In this document: positions 24,301 through 37,569 of the stretch, in pieces
Layout of the letters: each line of letters begins with the position of its first letter
How positions within the stretch are numbered: the stretch's first letter is position 1
Source of the DNA: Glutinoglossum americanum
Taxonomy: Eukaryota; Ascomycota; Geoglossomycetes; Geoglossales; Geoglossaceae
Assembly (NCBI GenBank): GCA_020080175.1
Contig: JAGHQL010000048.1
Span: 70,120-134,119 of the forward strand
Direction of reading: 5' to 3'
DNA length: 64,000 nt
The notes under the pieces: generated by a model
What the model was told of the DNA's origin: nothing
The model's input: only the letters and a program-made list of their open reading frames with translations
Databases searched by the model: none
Translations under genes and position numbers: made by a program

Positions 24301-25126
24301 GCACACGCCCCCTTCCAGCCATTCGTTTGCAAAGAATTACATTAGCTTTCCTTCAAGTCACTGACTCTAGTATCCAGAGGCACCTTTAACACGTGGCCAC
24401 CTTCACTCATCTTATGTCTCCCTATTATCCGGAGTTGGACTCGTAATATTTGGAGGTAAAATAATGACGTTCAAGGGAAGGGACATCTTGGTCGCCCCCT
24501 AAAACCCATTGAGGTAGATAAACCTCAGTATCTACAGGGAGCTGTCAGAACAGATGGAGGCCCAACGCCTATGTCAAGGGAGAAAAATACAACTTAGTCC
24601 TGGCACAAGGATGACAGGAAGTGGAACCAGATTGAGTGCGATGCAGACATCCACCATTCCTCCTCAATGCATTAAGCAAGCTATGCAGGTAGACAGTTGG
24701 GATGAGAGGGAATAAATCATGACTGGACGACAGTGTGATAGTGTGGCATATAAAACACGTCCGGTGGCAATAAGACAAAGGCTAAGAGACCCAACGTAGC
24801 AGATGGCAAACCATGAGAGACCTTAACCCCGAAGAAGCGGCAATTGGGATTCGAAACGCCTAATCAAAAAAAGAAAGGCGTAATCAACATACGGGGCATG
24901 AGTCGAAGCAAGGCAATGGTGAATATTTAGAGCTGGGTCGAAGTTTGCATAGCCCTAAGTTAGATCAACGGAGTGTCTGAACCGGTTCAGAGTCCACAAT
25001 AACAGGGCGGTTCATCCACCAAAACAGCGAACCCGCCTAGTCCCATGGAAGAACTCATAGCCACGCCGTCTGCAACTTATAATAGCTCCCTGCAGTGAAA
25101 AAAATTCATGAAAGGCCCTGGGGCCT
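21368..25126. promoter_or_regulatory. Long gene-free region upstream of the CLG1-like cyclin
   Basis: This is 3.76 kb with no gene I can support on either strand. It includes the promoter and probable long 5' leader of the cyclin, and the 3' flank of the kinase gene. The open stretches (for example 22326-22706, 22942-23352 and 23665-24036 on the minus strand) are compositionally unremarkable and match no family. A TATG/TGTA simple repeat sits at 23518-23552. Several short upstream ATGs on the minus strand near the cyclin start could act as uORFs. Confidence 0.5.
23518..23552. repeat. TATG/TGTA simple repeat
   Basis: This is a short imperfect (TATG)n / (GTAT)n tract inside the long gene-free region. 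It is a microsatellite with no evident function. Confidence 0.7.
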
Positions 25127-28100
25127 TCACATATCAAAATTTCCGTTGTTGAACACACCATCATCCCCGTCACCACCAGTTTTAACGATCCCACTCATCC
25201 GGTCTCCTCTCCGATTGCCCTTTAACTCAAACGGATCTTCCCAGTTCCCTTCTTCTTTCTCGTCTTCCTGCATCCTCTCGAGTTCCTCTCGGCCCCCGAA
25301 CTGCTCATCCATGGTGCTCTCATCGACAAACGTAAAGCCCTTGAAATTTGCCTGCATCCCAGGAGACAAAGGTGTAGACGCAGCCATATTCCCAGACGCC
25401 AGCGCAGCTGCGCGAGCATTTAGTGAGCCAGGCCCGGTTAGTGCGTTTGTAAACTCGGGGTCAAAATTCGAAGTATCAAGCTCTGACTTGAGTTTTGGCT
25501 TGAACGGTGGCACAACATTTTTCCTCATGAGTGCGTCCCAATCGATATCGTGAAAGAACTGGTGAGCCTTAAGCTCTTTCGCGTCGTGTATTGCTCCTAA
25601 ACGATGCTTTGGGTTTCTATTAAGGAGGCCCTTCACGAAATTTCGACCTTCGGTACTAAGCGCGTCCCGTGGGAATCGGACCTTGCCAAAAGCGATGTTT
25701 TTATACATCTGTTGTGTATCTTCGGCGTAAAAGGGGCTCCATCCGCAGCACATCTCGAACACAAGCACCCCAAGCGACCAAAAGTCAACCATCTTCGTGT
25801 AGCCCGCCTCATCTAACAATACTTCTGGTGCGAGATACTCAGTTGTTCCGCAAAAGGTGTTAGTAGTGTCGTTATTTTGAAGGTTAGCCTTTGAAAGGCC
25901 AAAGTCACATAGCGCAATATGACCGTTGGCATCGAGAAGAATATTCTCGGGTTTTAAATCCCGATACACAATATCGTGTTTGTGGAGGTGTTCCAGGGCA
26001 AGAATGAGTTCCGCAATGTAGAACTTTGCACGCTGTTCGTTAAACCGACCTTCCTTCTGTAGATGCCAGAAAAGCTCACCACCAGACATATAGTCTGTGA
26101 CGAGGTATAGGTCACTTGGCGTCTGGAATGAAAATTTGAGTCCGACGATGAAGGGTGAATCTTCCATTGCAGTTCGGACAAGAATGTTCCGTTCTCCAAG
26201 GGTGTGGGCAACCTCTTTCTTTTGTACGATAACCTTCTTCGAGAGTACTTTCATTGCGTAAATGCGCTCTGTGTCCTTTTTCCGCACTTGATAGACTTGT
26301 CCGAATGTTCCTAGTAAGTCCCGTTAGCGAAGGCTCAGTCTTTCAATAGCTCAGGTGATCGACTACAAACCTTTCCCAATCAATTTGAGGATCTCGAAGT
26401 CCTCGGGTCCATAATGCCGCTTGTCTGTTTTTTGGAATTTCATCTGAAGCTTAATCTCCCCTGATATGTGATCCTCACCGCTACCTCGTGGCTCAAGCTT
26501 GAACCAGCCATCTGCCACCGTTTCCTCGTCCCTAGCAAATGGGCACAACCGGACATGACCCAAGAAGGCCTCCTGGTTCGATCGATCATAGACAGAAACG
26601 TCGACCTCGGACTGTTTACCGACGACGTCACTAGATGGGATTAGCATAACCTTCTGTGTTCAGAGTGGGACTAGATCGTACAAAACGGCTTCCTGTTCCC
26701 ACTTCGGGTTGCTCGTTGATTTCCCTTCCCTATTAAGTTCCTTGTGATCTGATAAGCTGGTGTTACTGCTCTGGCGACTCTTCATTGGGATTGCGATTCT
26801 CCTTCCTACGTCGCCAACTCCGATGGGCATTCCCCCAGTATCATCTCTGCTTCTACTACCTTCGTCTTGCTCTATATCGATCTCCCTCCTCTTGGGACCC
26901 TTCGAAATATATTCGTTCCACTCAAAAACGCATACCACGTACGGATACTGGCTTGGCCGGAGTCCTCTTGCTTCGATTATCCTCACGGTGAGCTTGCCTT
27001 TCGGCGGCCCAACGGCAGCACCACTTCCAGGAGCTGTAGCGGCTAGTGTGCCTGTGGGTCCTCCCAAGGTTATTTCGCTATTTGCATTTCCATTGTACGG
27101 AACCGAGGGTATACCGGGAAGAATGGGTTGCGAGGTAGCAGCGAAAGGCTGTTTTTCAACGGTGTTGCCGGCGCTTGTTGTACCTCTAGGTGTCTGTGGA
27201 GGGGTATTCTTTTTGCGTGGCGGAAGCACCACGCCCTCAGTTAGCTTCTTGAGCTCCAAATAGGAGGACGAAGCAGATGAACCACCAGATGGAGAGTGGA
27301 TAGAAGCGTTAGGGCTTGTAGGTGTAGTGGAAGGAGAGCGAGAAGAGGGGTTTGAGATGTAGGCAGCACAAGCTGTAAAATATGAAGTAACAGTTGAAGT
27401 AGGGTTAGGTATAGCAGAGGCGCGTCTCTTAGCTTCTATCTCAGACGCATCTTCCAACAGGTTCTCGCCACTTTCAGCGCTAGAACCTGTCGCGGAAGCG
27501 CTTCTGGAGCTCGATTGACCACTTGTGCCTAATTCGCTCTCCTTGTCTTCACCTAACGATGAGACTGAGAAAATTGGAGGATTTAGATAATCGCCAAATT
27601 TCTCGGGAGGCAATTGCAATTCCAGCTGTGACCTTTCGCCCAAGTGTTCATATGGCAAGGCAGTCCAGGAATAGTCGCCTCCACTCGCCTTTTTGGTAGA
27701 CAGCGAATTGAGGACAGCAACCATTCCAACATTACCCACAGCAGTCTCCCCCCGACGCTCTTGATGAAAACATTCAAGCCCACCGTTCAGTGTGAGAGAG
27801 GTGAGTACAGTGCTAACCGCTGTAGTAGGATTTGTACGAGATCTCGCACGAACCTGCTGAAAGAAATTGTGCATTATGCCAGGCAACCGCTTATCCGACA
27901 GGTCTGGGCGAGGAGTAGCAATGCCGGAGGCAGGTTGGGATATGCCTATTTGGTCGTGCGTGTCGTCATCGGACCGACTTGATAAGCCGCCCCGATTAGT
28001 GGATGCCATTTTTTTATGTTCTTAAAATTGGAGAAGCAAAACAGGTAAAATAATTCCGAATGCAAGAACAACAAGCACAAGTGTTACTCAGGCTAACAAT

Positions 28101-28617
28101 AAACTCACCTCTGCATCATTGCCTGTCTTAACAAGTCTGCCGCCGTATTAGGATTCACACCCTCGTGTGAACCCATGACGAAGGAACCCCCGAACTGCCT
28201 GGACGAAGGCCCTCCCAATTTTGGAGTCGTCGTACCGGGCGTTCTGCACGCGCTCGCGTTGGTGACGTTAATCGTCGCCGGCGATGTTGAACTTGGTGAC
28301 TGGTACGGTAGCGGCCGTTGTCCGCCTCTTGCTGAGTTTTGCCGGGAGTGTAGAGGGGTTGCCAATTGACTTAGAGGACCCGAAGGGAAGGTTGTGGTCG
28401 TTGGGCTCGTAGCGTTACTTGTCGTGTTGCTTACTGGATTCGCGGTGCCGGCCGCACTCGACGGCCGTGTATTTGGTTGCGAAGAATTCGACGACCCGTT
28501 GTTTGTTTGTAAAGAAGGATATGGCTGCGAAGTCGGAAGTTGGGAAGGAGGGGTATCGGGTGCAGGCGAGGAAGAAGGCGGGGCGCGGCCAGCGAAAAGT
28601 GTAAAAGCTGTCACCAT
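25127..28617 (-). CDS. SCH9: AGC protein kinase Sch9 (C2 domain + kinase)
   Basis: This is a TORC1/nutrient-responsive AGC kinase controlling growth, stress response and ribosome synthesis. Exons are 28617-28109, 27977-26682, 26630-26371 and 26310-25127; introns are 131, 51 and 60 bp; the product is 1082 residues. The N-terminus is long, low complexity and Ser/Pro/Thr-rich. A C2 domain (about residues 490-640) starts KLTVRIIEARGLRPSQYPYV. The kinase domain starts near residue 675: GKGTFGQVYQV, then VYRDLKPEN, DFGLSKANL and activation loop TFCGTTEYLAPE. The C-terminal extension has a turn motif (STPLSPG) and hydrophobic motif FKGFTF whose Thr is the TORC1 site in yeast Sch9. The first exon and the 131-bp intron are least certain: an in-frame ATG at 28009 lies inside that intron and could start a shorter form. 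Confidence 0.92.
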
Positions 28618-30387
28618 TGCTACCTGCTTAGCCTTTGTGGCCAAGAGAGAGGGGAGAGGTAGAATGCTTTCGACGCTGATGGTGGTGCGCAAAGGGAGTT
28701 AACCGTGTTAAGTGAGGCCCGTGGTATAGCTAAAGCACGGGAGTGGCGACAACTAGGTCAGCCGTACCGGCGACTCCTTGGTTGCAGGTTTCTCCGTAAG
28801 CCCAGGATTTCAAGGGCAAGGACTCGACGCGAAATTTGCGCGCTTCAATTCGAGGTGGCGCTCTAGGATAATTGCCTGAGTATTTCCCGAGGGCTGTGGT
28901 CGGGCTGAAATCTCCAGCGAGCGAGAGATCCAGATGCCCGAGCTCAAGCAGCTCGGGGACGTGTTTGCCTGGTAACAATATAGAAAGTACCCCGCGGAGG
29001 CTGAATGAATATGTACCCAGAGAGCGAGAGCCGAGACTTGCAAAGCGAACATCTACGTTCGTGGGGACAAAGCTCTCTTTCAGAGCTCTTTTATCTACCC
29101 TGCACAAAAACCTGACACCTCGGAGACGATGGAGGAATCGATATCGTGCAGGAGCGTGGGGCGGCAGTGGCTGGTCACCGATGGCGAGGCTCGGGACACA
29201 AACCTTGATTTTCGTGAGGTGCCTTTTTTGCTCTCGCTCCGTCCCTAGAGCTTTCGATATCAAACTCTCCTTCCTCCGAAGTTTATGAAAGGGATGTATA
29301 GCGCTGGTGCCGCACCAAGACGGTGCTATACAAGACAGAAGTAACAGTCTGCAGGGCTGGTGACACGTCGAAGGGAAAAGAACCAGGCCGATCTGGCGGA
29401 AAGTTGCATAAGTAAATAATGCAAACGAACTGTTGGGACGAAGCGGTGGGACGAAGCGGCGGAGGTATCGCAAGCCCTCAGCATCATGCTTCGGGATCGA
29501 AGATCCGTAGCGAAGTTTGAAGCATATCTGCAAGAGACTTGTGCCAAATACATTACTGCAACTATCACAGACTAGCTGCGCCCCTACCCCAAGAGCTTCC
29601 ATTACGCAATAGCAGTTCAGTTACATTCATCTCGCTCGTGCCCTACTAGAATGTCCAGCTCAGCTTAGTGTATGACGGTGGGAACCTTGGATTATCGCCG
29701 TCTTTCCGCTTTGTTTCACCATCCACAGCATGCTTTCTTTGCTATTTTTGAGCCTGCTCACCGCCTCTAAAGATTCCTCATCACAGGTTGAGATCGGTCA
29801 TGACTTCTCTTGAAGGCACCGCCGGGCTGCTGCTAGAGGAAATCTGCTGACAGTGCGGCGATCCGTGTCCTTCCTAATATCGGTTGCAATCTAATGAGGC
29901 AGACCTCTAGCAGCAAAATTGCTCCAGTTGTAGGGGAACGCTTAGATGCGGTTGTTTAGACCACTCGGGTTCTGTCCCTGATGGCCATTCCCTGGGTTGC
30001 TGCGAGGGCTCCTCGTTGAATCTTGCCTTACCGAAGCTGCGAAGTAACGCACATACGGCAATTAGCCCATATCGACGCCTCAGCTGCATCATCGCTATTC
30101 AGGATTGGCTGCAAGGTAGAGGCGATTGATCTCTTTATCCGCTAGAGTCGAGCGTAACCTAGCCTATGCATACACTGTGGAGAACTCCATTCTCACCATA
30201 CACCCGTTAGTTCCAACAGAGTACCACGTAGACGTGATTGGATCCCCAAGTGGCACTAGAGATCGCCCTTTGCTAACAAGCGAGAAAAAAACGCGAGGCG
30301 GCTCATAAGACATTCCATCGCTTGTTGCACTGCGCACCGTGATAGATGCGCGACCAGCTTCCTCTAAGAATCTGAATTCTGAATAAG
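28618..30387. promoter_or_regulatory. Divergent promoter region, SCH9 / RSC7
   Basis: This is 1.77 kb between divergent starts. A 290-codon ATG-initiated frame (29602-28730) lies on the minus strand just upstream of SCH9; it matches no family I know and is not called a gene. A tandem 13-bp repeat occurs at 29434-29460. The region is otherwise plain. Confidence 0.5.
29434..29460. repeat. Two-copy 13-bp tandem repeat
   Basis: This is GGGACGAAGCGGT followed directly by GGGACGAAGCGGC, inside the SCH9/RSC7 intergenic region. Confidence 0.75.
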
Positions 30388-32160
30388 ATGGGACGACGAC
30401 CGCGCGCCGCAGCACAAGCTGCGGTTGTATCGTTGAGTATGTTAAAGAGTCCCTCCTCAAAAACCCCTTTATCGGCTCTTGCTCTACACAGCTCGTGTCC
30501 CTTTACAGCCGAAGTGTAACTCACGATTCCTCAGGAACGCCTACACCACAGATAATTGATGAACTCTCAGACGAAGAAATGCCAGACGTTGACGTGCCAC
30601 ACGACTCTTCTGGTGAGGAGGAAGGTGGCTCTCCAGAACCCACCGCCGACCCGCTCTCGGAACCAGAAACACCCATCCCACAATCTACAGTCCCACGAAA
30701 GCGTCGTCTTGGACGTCCACCGAAAAACAAGCCTTTGGACTGGGATAATCCCGAAGAACCTGCAGCCACAGACAACGCGTCCGAGATAGGGACTCCTGTG
30801 GTAAGAAGACGTCGAGGCCGGCCTCCAGCATCTGGCTCAAGGTTCAAGCCTCGGGGCGGCCCCTCGCACATTACTCAGGTTCCAATCGACAAGGAAGGTA
30901 ACATGATGGATGTAGTCGACGACGAAGTTGCCCTACCGGAAGACCCTGAAGGCGAGACTAAGGTTGATAAGATGGGCCGACTACAAGATGGCAGAGAGTA
31001 TCGATGCAGAACCTTCACCATACTAGGAAGGGGAGAGAGACTATACATGTTGTCTACGGAGCCAGCAAGATGTATTGGCTTTAGGGATAGCTATCTCTTC
31101 TTCCAGAAACACAAGCAACTCTACAAAATCATCGTCGATGACCATGAGAAACGCGACCTCATCGACCGCGAGCTCATACCTCATTCATATAAAGGCCGTG
31201 CCATTGGTGTTGTTACTGCTCGCTCTGTTTTCCGCGAATTCGGTGCGCGCATTGTAGTCGGAGGAAGGAAGATTGTTGATGATTATCAAGTTGCCGTTGC
31301 AAGGGCCAATGGAGAGATCGAAGGCGATCTAGCAGATCCGAATGATAAGCTACCCAAGCCTGGCGAGAGTTACAACAAGAACCAATACGTCGCCTGGCAT
31401 GGGGCAAGCAGCGTGTATCATTCTGGTGCCCCTAGTGTGCCGATGCCGAATGGGAAAGTGGTCGATGCAAAGAAGAAAAAAGTCACTGTTACGGAGACTA
31501 ACTGGATGCTTGAGCATGCTATGGAAGCAAGGTATGGTTTCACTTGATCTCAACTTCTTGCGTCTTTGCTATGCGAATGTGGGACTCCCTTCAACCCAGC
31601 AGCACTGAGACCTTGCGTATAGCCGATTTAATACCCGCCTACTCACAACGCGCCGCAAGACCCTTAAGGGTGTCTACGACCCACACACCAACTCTATGCA
31701 ATATCCAAGTATCATGCAGCCCACTCATGCCCATTGGGAACAGTTGCCAACCCCATCCTCCACCCCTGACCTCAGCCCCAATAGCCGCACCGACGGGATC
31801 AACACGAACGAGACACTAGCCAATGGAACTGCGACCCTTTCCACCGACGATGCTGACACCCAAGACCCCCCTTCGATCTTTCCCGCTGCAGCTCCCGTCT
31901 ACATGCGTAATTTCATGATTGCGGATACCTTCTTCGCTTCTCCCCCACTCTCCGGCCTCGGTGTTCCTGGTCCTGATGGAGATGAATGGGATGTTGGACC
32001 GAGGGGGGTTTCGGATGTTCCGGACGATGTAATAGCAATGTTACCCCCGGAGTGCCTGGGTCCATTCTTGGAGGTTAGGGAGGAGGAACGAAAGTGGAAG
32101 GAGAGTTGGTCCAGCGAGGCCATAGATGGTGCACGCGCGAAACTTCGAGTTGGCTTCTAG
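30388..32160 (+). CDS. RSC7: RSC chromatin-remodelling complex subunit Rsc7/Npl6
   Basis: This is a subunit of the RSC/SWI-SNF-type nucleosome remodeller. Exons are 30388-30431, 30509-31531 and 31623-32160 (introns 77 and 91 bp); the product is 534 residues. The first exon starts MGRRPRAAAQAA. Its donor (GTTGAG) is weak but gives the right phase into RSVTHDSSGTPTPQ. An acidic disordered N-terminus contains two AT-hook-like GRPP cores (RRLGRPPKNKP and RRRRGRPPASG). The conserved Rsc7 domain (about residues 165-420) has YRCRTFTILGRGERLYMLST, ARCIGFRDSYLFFQKH, GVVTARSVFREFGARIVVGG and, across the second splice, GVYDPHTNSMQYP then QPTHAHWEQLP. The C-terminus carries LPPECLG typical of fungal orthologues. 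Swp82 is the paralogous alternative. Confidence 0.92.
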
Positions 32161-32870
32161 CCTGTGATCTTCTTTGACAAGTATCTGGTGGTGTTTGCGG
32201 GTAATCGTGGTGGTCACTCGAGCCATACATCCAAGGTTCTAGCAGCATTCAAGGGCTCGGTGGCAAAAACTTACGAGGTTCTTCCATCAAGACCGGGGTT
32301 TTGCCACATCCATTTAGGGGGATGTGGTATACTGGCTCTGAGTACCTTTCCAAAAGGAGAAAATGATAGTATCGAAAAAAGGAACAGCTAACGCGATATC
32401 CCTCCGACGGCAAAATATGTAGAGATGTGTACGATAGCTCTCTGATCCCAGATGTGAAAAACAAATTAAAGAAAGATCCAACCCGCCCTTCCTTGTGACA
32501 CTGACGCAACTTTATGAAGATTCTTTTCTTTTGCACGACGGAGATACAAAGCCCTTATCCTAACCCTTGTTTTTTTTGTCACCACCAATGGCGACGCGAT
32601 AAAAGAAAGAGAAAGAAAACCATCAAGAGAAATTTTTCCATGGATACGAGAATATCCTAGATAACATATTACATGTACGTACGTCAGATACGCAAACAAA
32701 CTCAAGGCTAAGCCTAATTTCCCATTTTCCCTCCCACTCTCCCGGGCAGTGCTACGGTCGATGCGCATAACAATATATTTTATATCTCACGCGCGTGAGC
32801 GAGGTGCCGGGGGTAGCGGTGAGAGAGGGTTCAAGTACGGAATTAAGGGTGTCCCATGTGATCGAGTTCA
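32161..32870. other. Intergenic region between RSC7 and tRNA-Arg
   Basis: This is 710 bp. It contains the RSC7 3' flank and the tRNA 5' flank. T- and A-rich patches lie around 32455-32640. No gene is seen. Confidence 0.5.
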
Positions 32871-32954
32871 GGCTTCGTGGCCTAATGGTAAGGCGTCGTC
32901 TTCCGGTAATCTGGAGATTGGCGAAGATTGTGGGTTCGAGTCCCATCGGAGTCG
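32871..32954 (+). tRNA. tRNA-Arg (CCG) with a 12-nt intron
   Basis: This is an 84-nt tRNA gene. Acceptor GGCTTCG pairs with CGGAGTC, and the discriminator is G. The D-arm is GTGGCCTAATGGTAAGGC. The anticodon stem TCGTC/GGCGA encloses a loop reading TT-CCG-G. The T-arm GTGGG TTCGAGT CCCAT is canonical. The 12 nt after position 37 (TAATCTGGAGAT) fit a spliceable intron. It lies in the convergent gap between RSC7 and the ferroportin gene. Confidence 0.92.
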
Positions 32955-33418
32955 TGATTTTTTCTTATTATATTTTTGGGGGTTTTTATTTTGGTGGGTG
33001 AAGAGCTTTTTTTTCTCCCTACAGGTGGGGGTTGGGGCGGATAGGAAGAAATTTGTTGTCGAACACGGCGCCTTAACTAAGGCGGCATATGAACGCTACA
33101 TAAGTGATAACTTTAGTATTAAGCACTTTATGCTTAGGGTAAATTGGAGGGGGGGGGGTCGCGGGATTGGGATGGACGGGTGCTTAAATTTTTAATTTTA
33201 TTTATTCATTCGATGGAGGGTCGATAAATGGTAATAGTGGTAGGAAGCGCAGCGAACAAGGAGGTTTCTTTCATATCACACTAAAGAATGCCATTGCCTA
33301 ACCACAAAGATTCAGCGAGAACCTTGAAACTCCTTTAGCAACTTCTCTAGCTGCAATGCTATATGGACTGCCGCTGCAAGATATATGATGATCTATCATA
33401 GCTACAAGCTCTAGTGAG
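32955..33418. other. Intergenic region after tRNA-Arg
   Basis: This is 464 bp. A T-run follows the tRNA directly (about 32958-33014), consistent with Pol III termination. A G8 run lies near 33151-33158. No gene is seen. Confidence 0.5.
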
Positions 33419-35433
33419 CTAATGTCTCATTTGCCCTCTGACCCAAGCCGAATACATCCAAGCACTGCCCCCCACCGCAATGAAGCTCCCTAGTGCCAGC
33501 CACTTGAAATCAGACTGGGCATGCCACACCACCGCTGAGATCCAGTGAACAAGGCTGACCGAAGACACGATGGACATCTCGGTGCCGCCAAAACTGGCGC
33601 GTTGAGGCGTTGGCACTCGGGTTTGCGTTAGTTGCTGAGTTGTCAGGTTGTAGATCCATCGGCAAAGCAGCGAGAAGGAGAGGAATGAAAACAAAGCGAG
33701 TGTGGCGAAAGGGTGACGTTTCAGTGGATAGATGGACTTGGTGTCTCCGGAATTGGGAGGGGTTGAGGCTTGCAGGGACAGCTCGAGATGCCAGAGGGCC
33801 AAGACCACAGGTATCTGAGTAGGTACTCTTTAATGACAAGTTCTTGTCTATTGGCGTTAGAGAAGCTGGGGTCTCCATGATGACTTACCAGGTTAAGAAA
33901 CAGACCACAGATACTCCATTGCCCGAGCCTCATGACACCCACTCCCGTATTTTGGACTGCTTGGGATTTCTCCTTGTCTCGTCCCTCTGGTTCCCTATCC
34001 ACCTCAAGCAACGGCTGCGATTCCCCTACCCTAGTGTGTCCTGTCTCGCCGCTAGAGGCTGTAGTGGTTTCGGAAAGAGCGCTAATGCCGAAAGGAAAAA
34101 TAAACGTGCTGCTGATCTCGAATAGAGAGCCCATGCCTCTCGCGAGAGTTATCAGATTTAAAGAGAATCCCGCATTTAGTAGATATACTATGAGGGTTGA
34201 TGAGTATGAAAGCACCGAAGCATGTAAGATTGCCATGGCGATCGATGGTATCCACACATCCGATGCAAAGTAGCTTTTCAAGCCTTCAGTATGATTCAAA
34301 CTTGAGGTTTTCACATCCTCTAATCTTTCTTGAAGCCACAACCACAGTTTTCGCACGTTTGCTGGTACCCTCGTTTCGCCCGGGGTGGGCCCTGGATTAT
34401 CATTGACAATTGTCTCCTCGGTTCCATTTCTTGTCAGTAGCCTCCTTAGATCATTGTCACACTCTTTTGGTTCTCTCAATCGACAATTTTGAGCCCAGAC
34501 ATTTTGGATACACCAAAACTCTATTCCCCAGCTTAGGGAACTCATGATGGCCACTCCTATAGCCACCTTCACTGGGGCAATCCTGGACATGAGTGTTGAG
34601 ATCGCAAGCGGTGCGAGGAGTTTACACAGCAAATCAATGCGTTTCATGCCAGCGTTAAGACGCGTAAGACCAAACGGTGACCACGGACTCTCTTCGAGAG
34701 ACGGAGGAGCTAGTGTTGGAATCCAATCACGTTCCATCGAAAGTACGTTGGTCATCCGCGACAGCTTTTCGACCATGCTTAGGAGGAGGACAATGGCGAA
34801 AAGAACATTCTTCCTGGTCCTATCCTGGCTGATGGTTATAAAGGACCAGAAGATACAGGATGCAATGACCATACATCGGTTCGTGATGATGGTGCTCAGA
34901 AGTGTCGTTAATCGTGAATGTGCGCGGTCAACTCTGCGGCCTAGAGCGGAGGAGAAGAGCAGTACGCAGACAGTTTCAGCAATGCCGCTAGTACCCAGTT
35001 CAGTTCAGATGTCCGAAAGCTAAAATTGAAAACAGTGGTCTCGCACTTGATGGAAGAAGCTCTGAGGTTTCCGGGAAAGTTGGCCTGGATGAATAGGATC
35101 TATTGGCGGCGAATAATTTACATTAATAGTGGTCTAACAACTCAGGATGAGACTTGATTGGGAAAGACCCACAGAACTGAATTCGTATGTCCTAGAATTC
35201 CACATGGACAAGAAATGAGAAATATAAAGACAATAAACTTGACCACTCGTCAGGTCGTACGAGAGGCCATGACTCTGGACCAACGCTGCTTTTGGAGAGC
35301 TGACGACAGGGGGGTCGCACTCGTTAACGTCTTCACGGTCCGATGTTCTAGCTTCGAAGCGCATTGCAATAGGGAGCCAGAGTCGTCTTCCGCGGGTAGT
35401 GGGGGTACCGCATTTGTATGAGGGCAGTTCCAT
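33419..35433 (-). CDS. Ferroportin-type iron exporter (SLC40 family)
   Basis: This is a multi-pass transporter of the ferroportin/SLC40 family within the major facilitator superfamily; characterised animal members export Fe(II). Exons are 35433-35173, 35099-35047, 34987-33889 and 33814-33419; introns are 73, 59 and 74 bp; the product is 602 residues. TM1 is preceded by LYISHFLSMWNSRTYEF, the family's first signature. The second exon gives the ANFPGNL loop, and the third FSSALGRRVDRAHSR (MFS A-like loop). Then come ERDWIPTLA and LNAGMKRIDLLCKLLAPL, characteristic of SLC40, and a hydrophilic central loop. The last helices include FLSFSLLCRWIYNLTTQQ. Two starts are possible (35433 or 35364); I used the first. 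Two iron-GATA-type motifs lie upstream. The direction of transport in fungi is inferred, not seen. Confidence 0.9.
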
Positions 35434-36224
35434 AAACGAGCAGCAGAGACGATAGACAACTCCGGTTTTAAAATCTAGTGCTTGTGAACCGTATTAACTT
35501 GTAAGGCACCGTGTTGACTTTGGAGGGCAGAGTATTAACTTGTAGGAAGTAATATTAATTTGCCCCACGTACGCAGTATATGTACTGCGCAGTAGGGACG
35601 AGACCCTCGGCTCATAGGACCAGATCCCAACAGGAAAACGAAATCTCTTGACCAATGCTGAATCAAGCCACGTCCGCGGCGCGCCAAGATTAATTTTATC
35701 TGATGGTTTGATAACGGAATTATGCTTAGTGATGCAACCTGCAACCTCGTTCTTATCTGATGGTTTGATAATATCGTGCATTAGCCCCCATGTGACGGCC
35801 GTCCGCCCGACGCTTACAGGATTTGGCGTTTTCTTCGTAGTTAGACAAAAACTCTCCCTTTTCTTTATTGACCTTAGAGCTTTCATGCCACTGAATAGTT
35901 CCACTAGACCGGTTGCTAGCCAAAATGCAGATTCCGCTGTTCGCAGCGAACAACCTCCAAGCTCTGAATTCTAGGAAAGCTACGCTAAGAGAATGTCTAT
36001 GCATTTTAGTGCAACAGGCTCCTTCGGACTCACCGCCTCAGTTGGGTTGGACGGAGCAGCACATTTTTCTTTATTTTGTCCACCAATTGTCTATGTTGGG
36101 ACTAGTGGCTTTAGGTGCCAAGAGCAGAGCCTCACGTTCGCCGTCAGCTTTTCCAGCGTGTCTCCCACAACTATTCAATAAATAATTGCAGGTTTAAACC
36201 CAGAACTAAACTTGTGCTTGCAGT
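35434..36224. promoter_or_regulatory. Divergent promoter region, ferroportin / PRMT1
   Basis: This is 791 bp. It contains a pair of GATA modules (see 35696-35771) and, nearer the transporter, repeated TATTAACTTGTA words at about 35490-35545. Short open stretches on both strands are not gene-like. Confidence 0.55.
35696..35771. promoter_or_regulatory. Two identical 19-bp modules with ATCWGATAA-type (SreA) sites
   Basis: TTATCTGATGGTTTGATAA occurs at 35696-35714 and again at 35753-35771. Its first nine bases are the reverse complement of ATCAGATAA, which fits ATCWGATAA, the published consensus of the fungal iron-regulatory GATA repressors (SreA/Sre). Its end is a second HGATAR core. The modules lie about 260 and 320 bp upstream of the ferroportin-type start. 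Confidence 0.6.
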
Positions 36225-37569
<1,345 letters not shown>

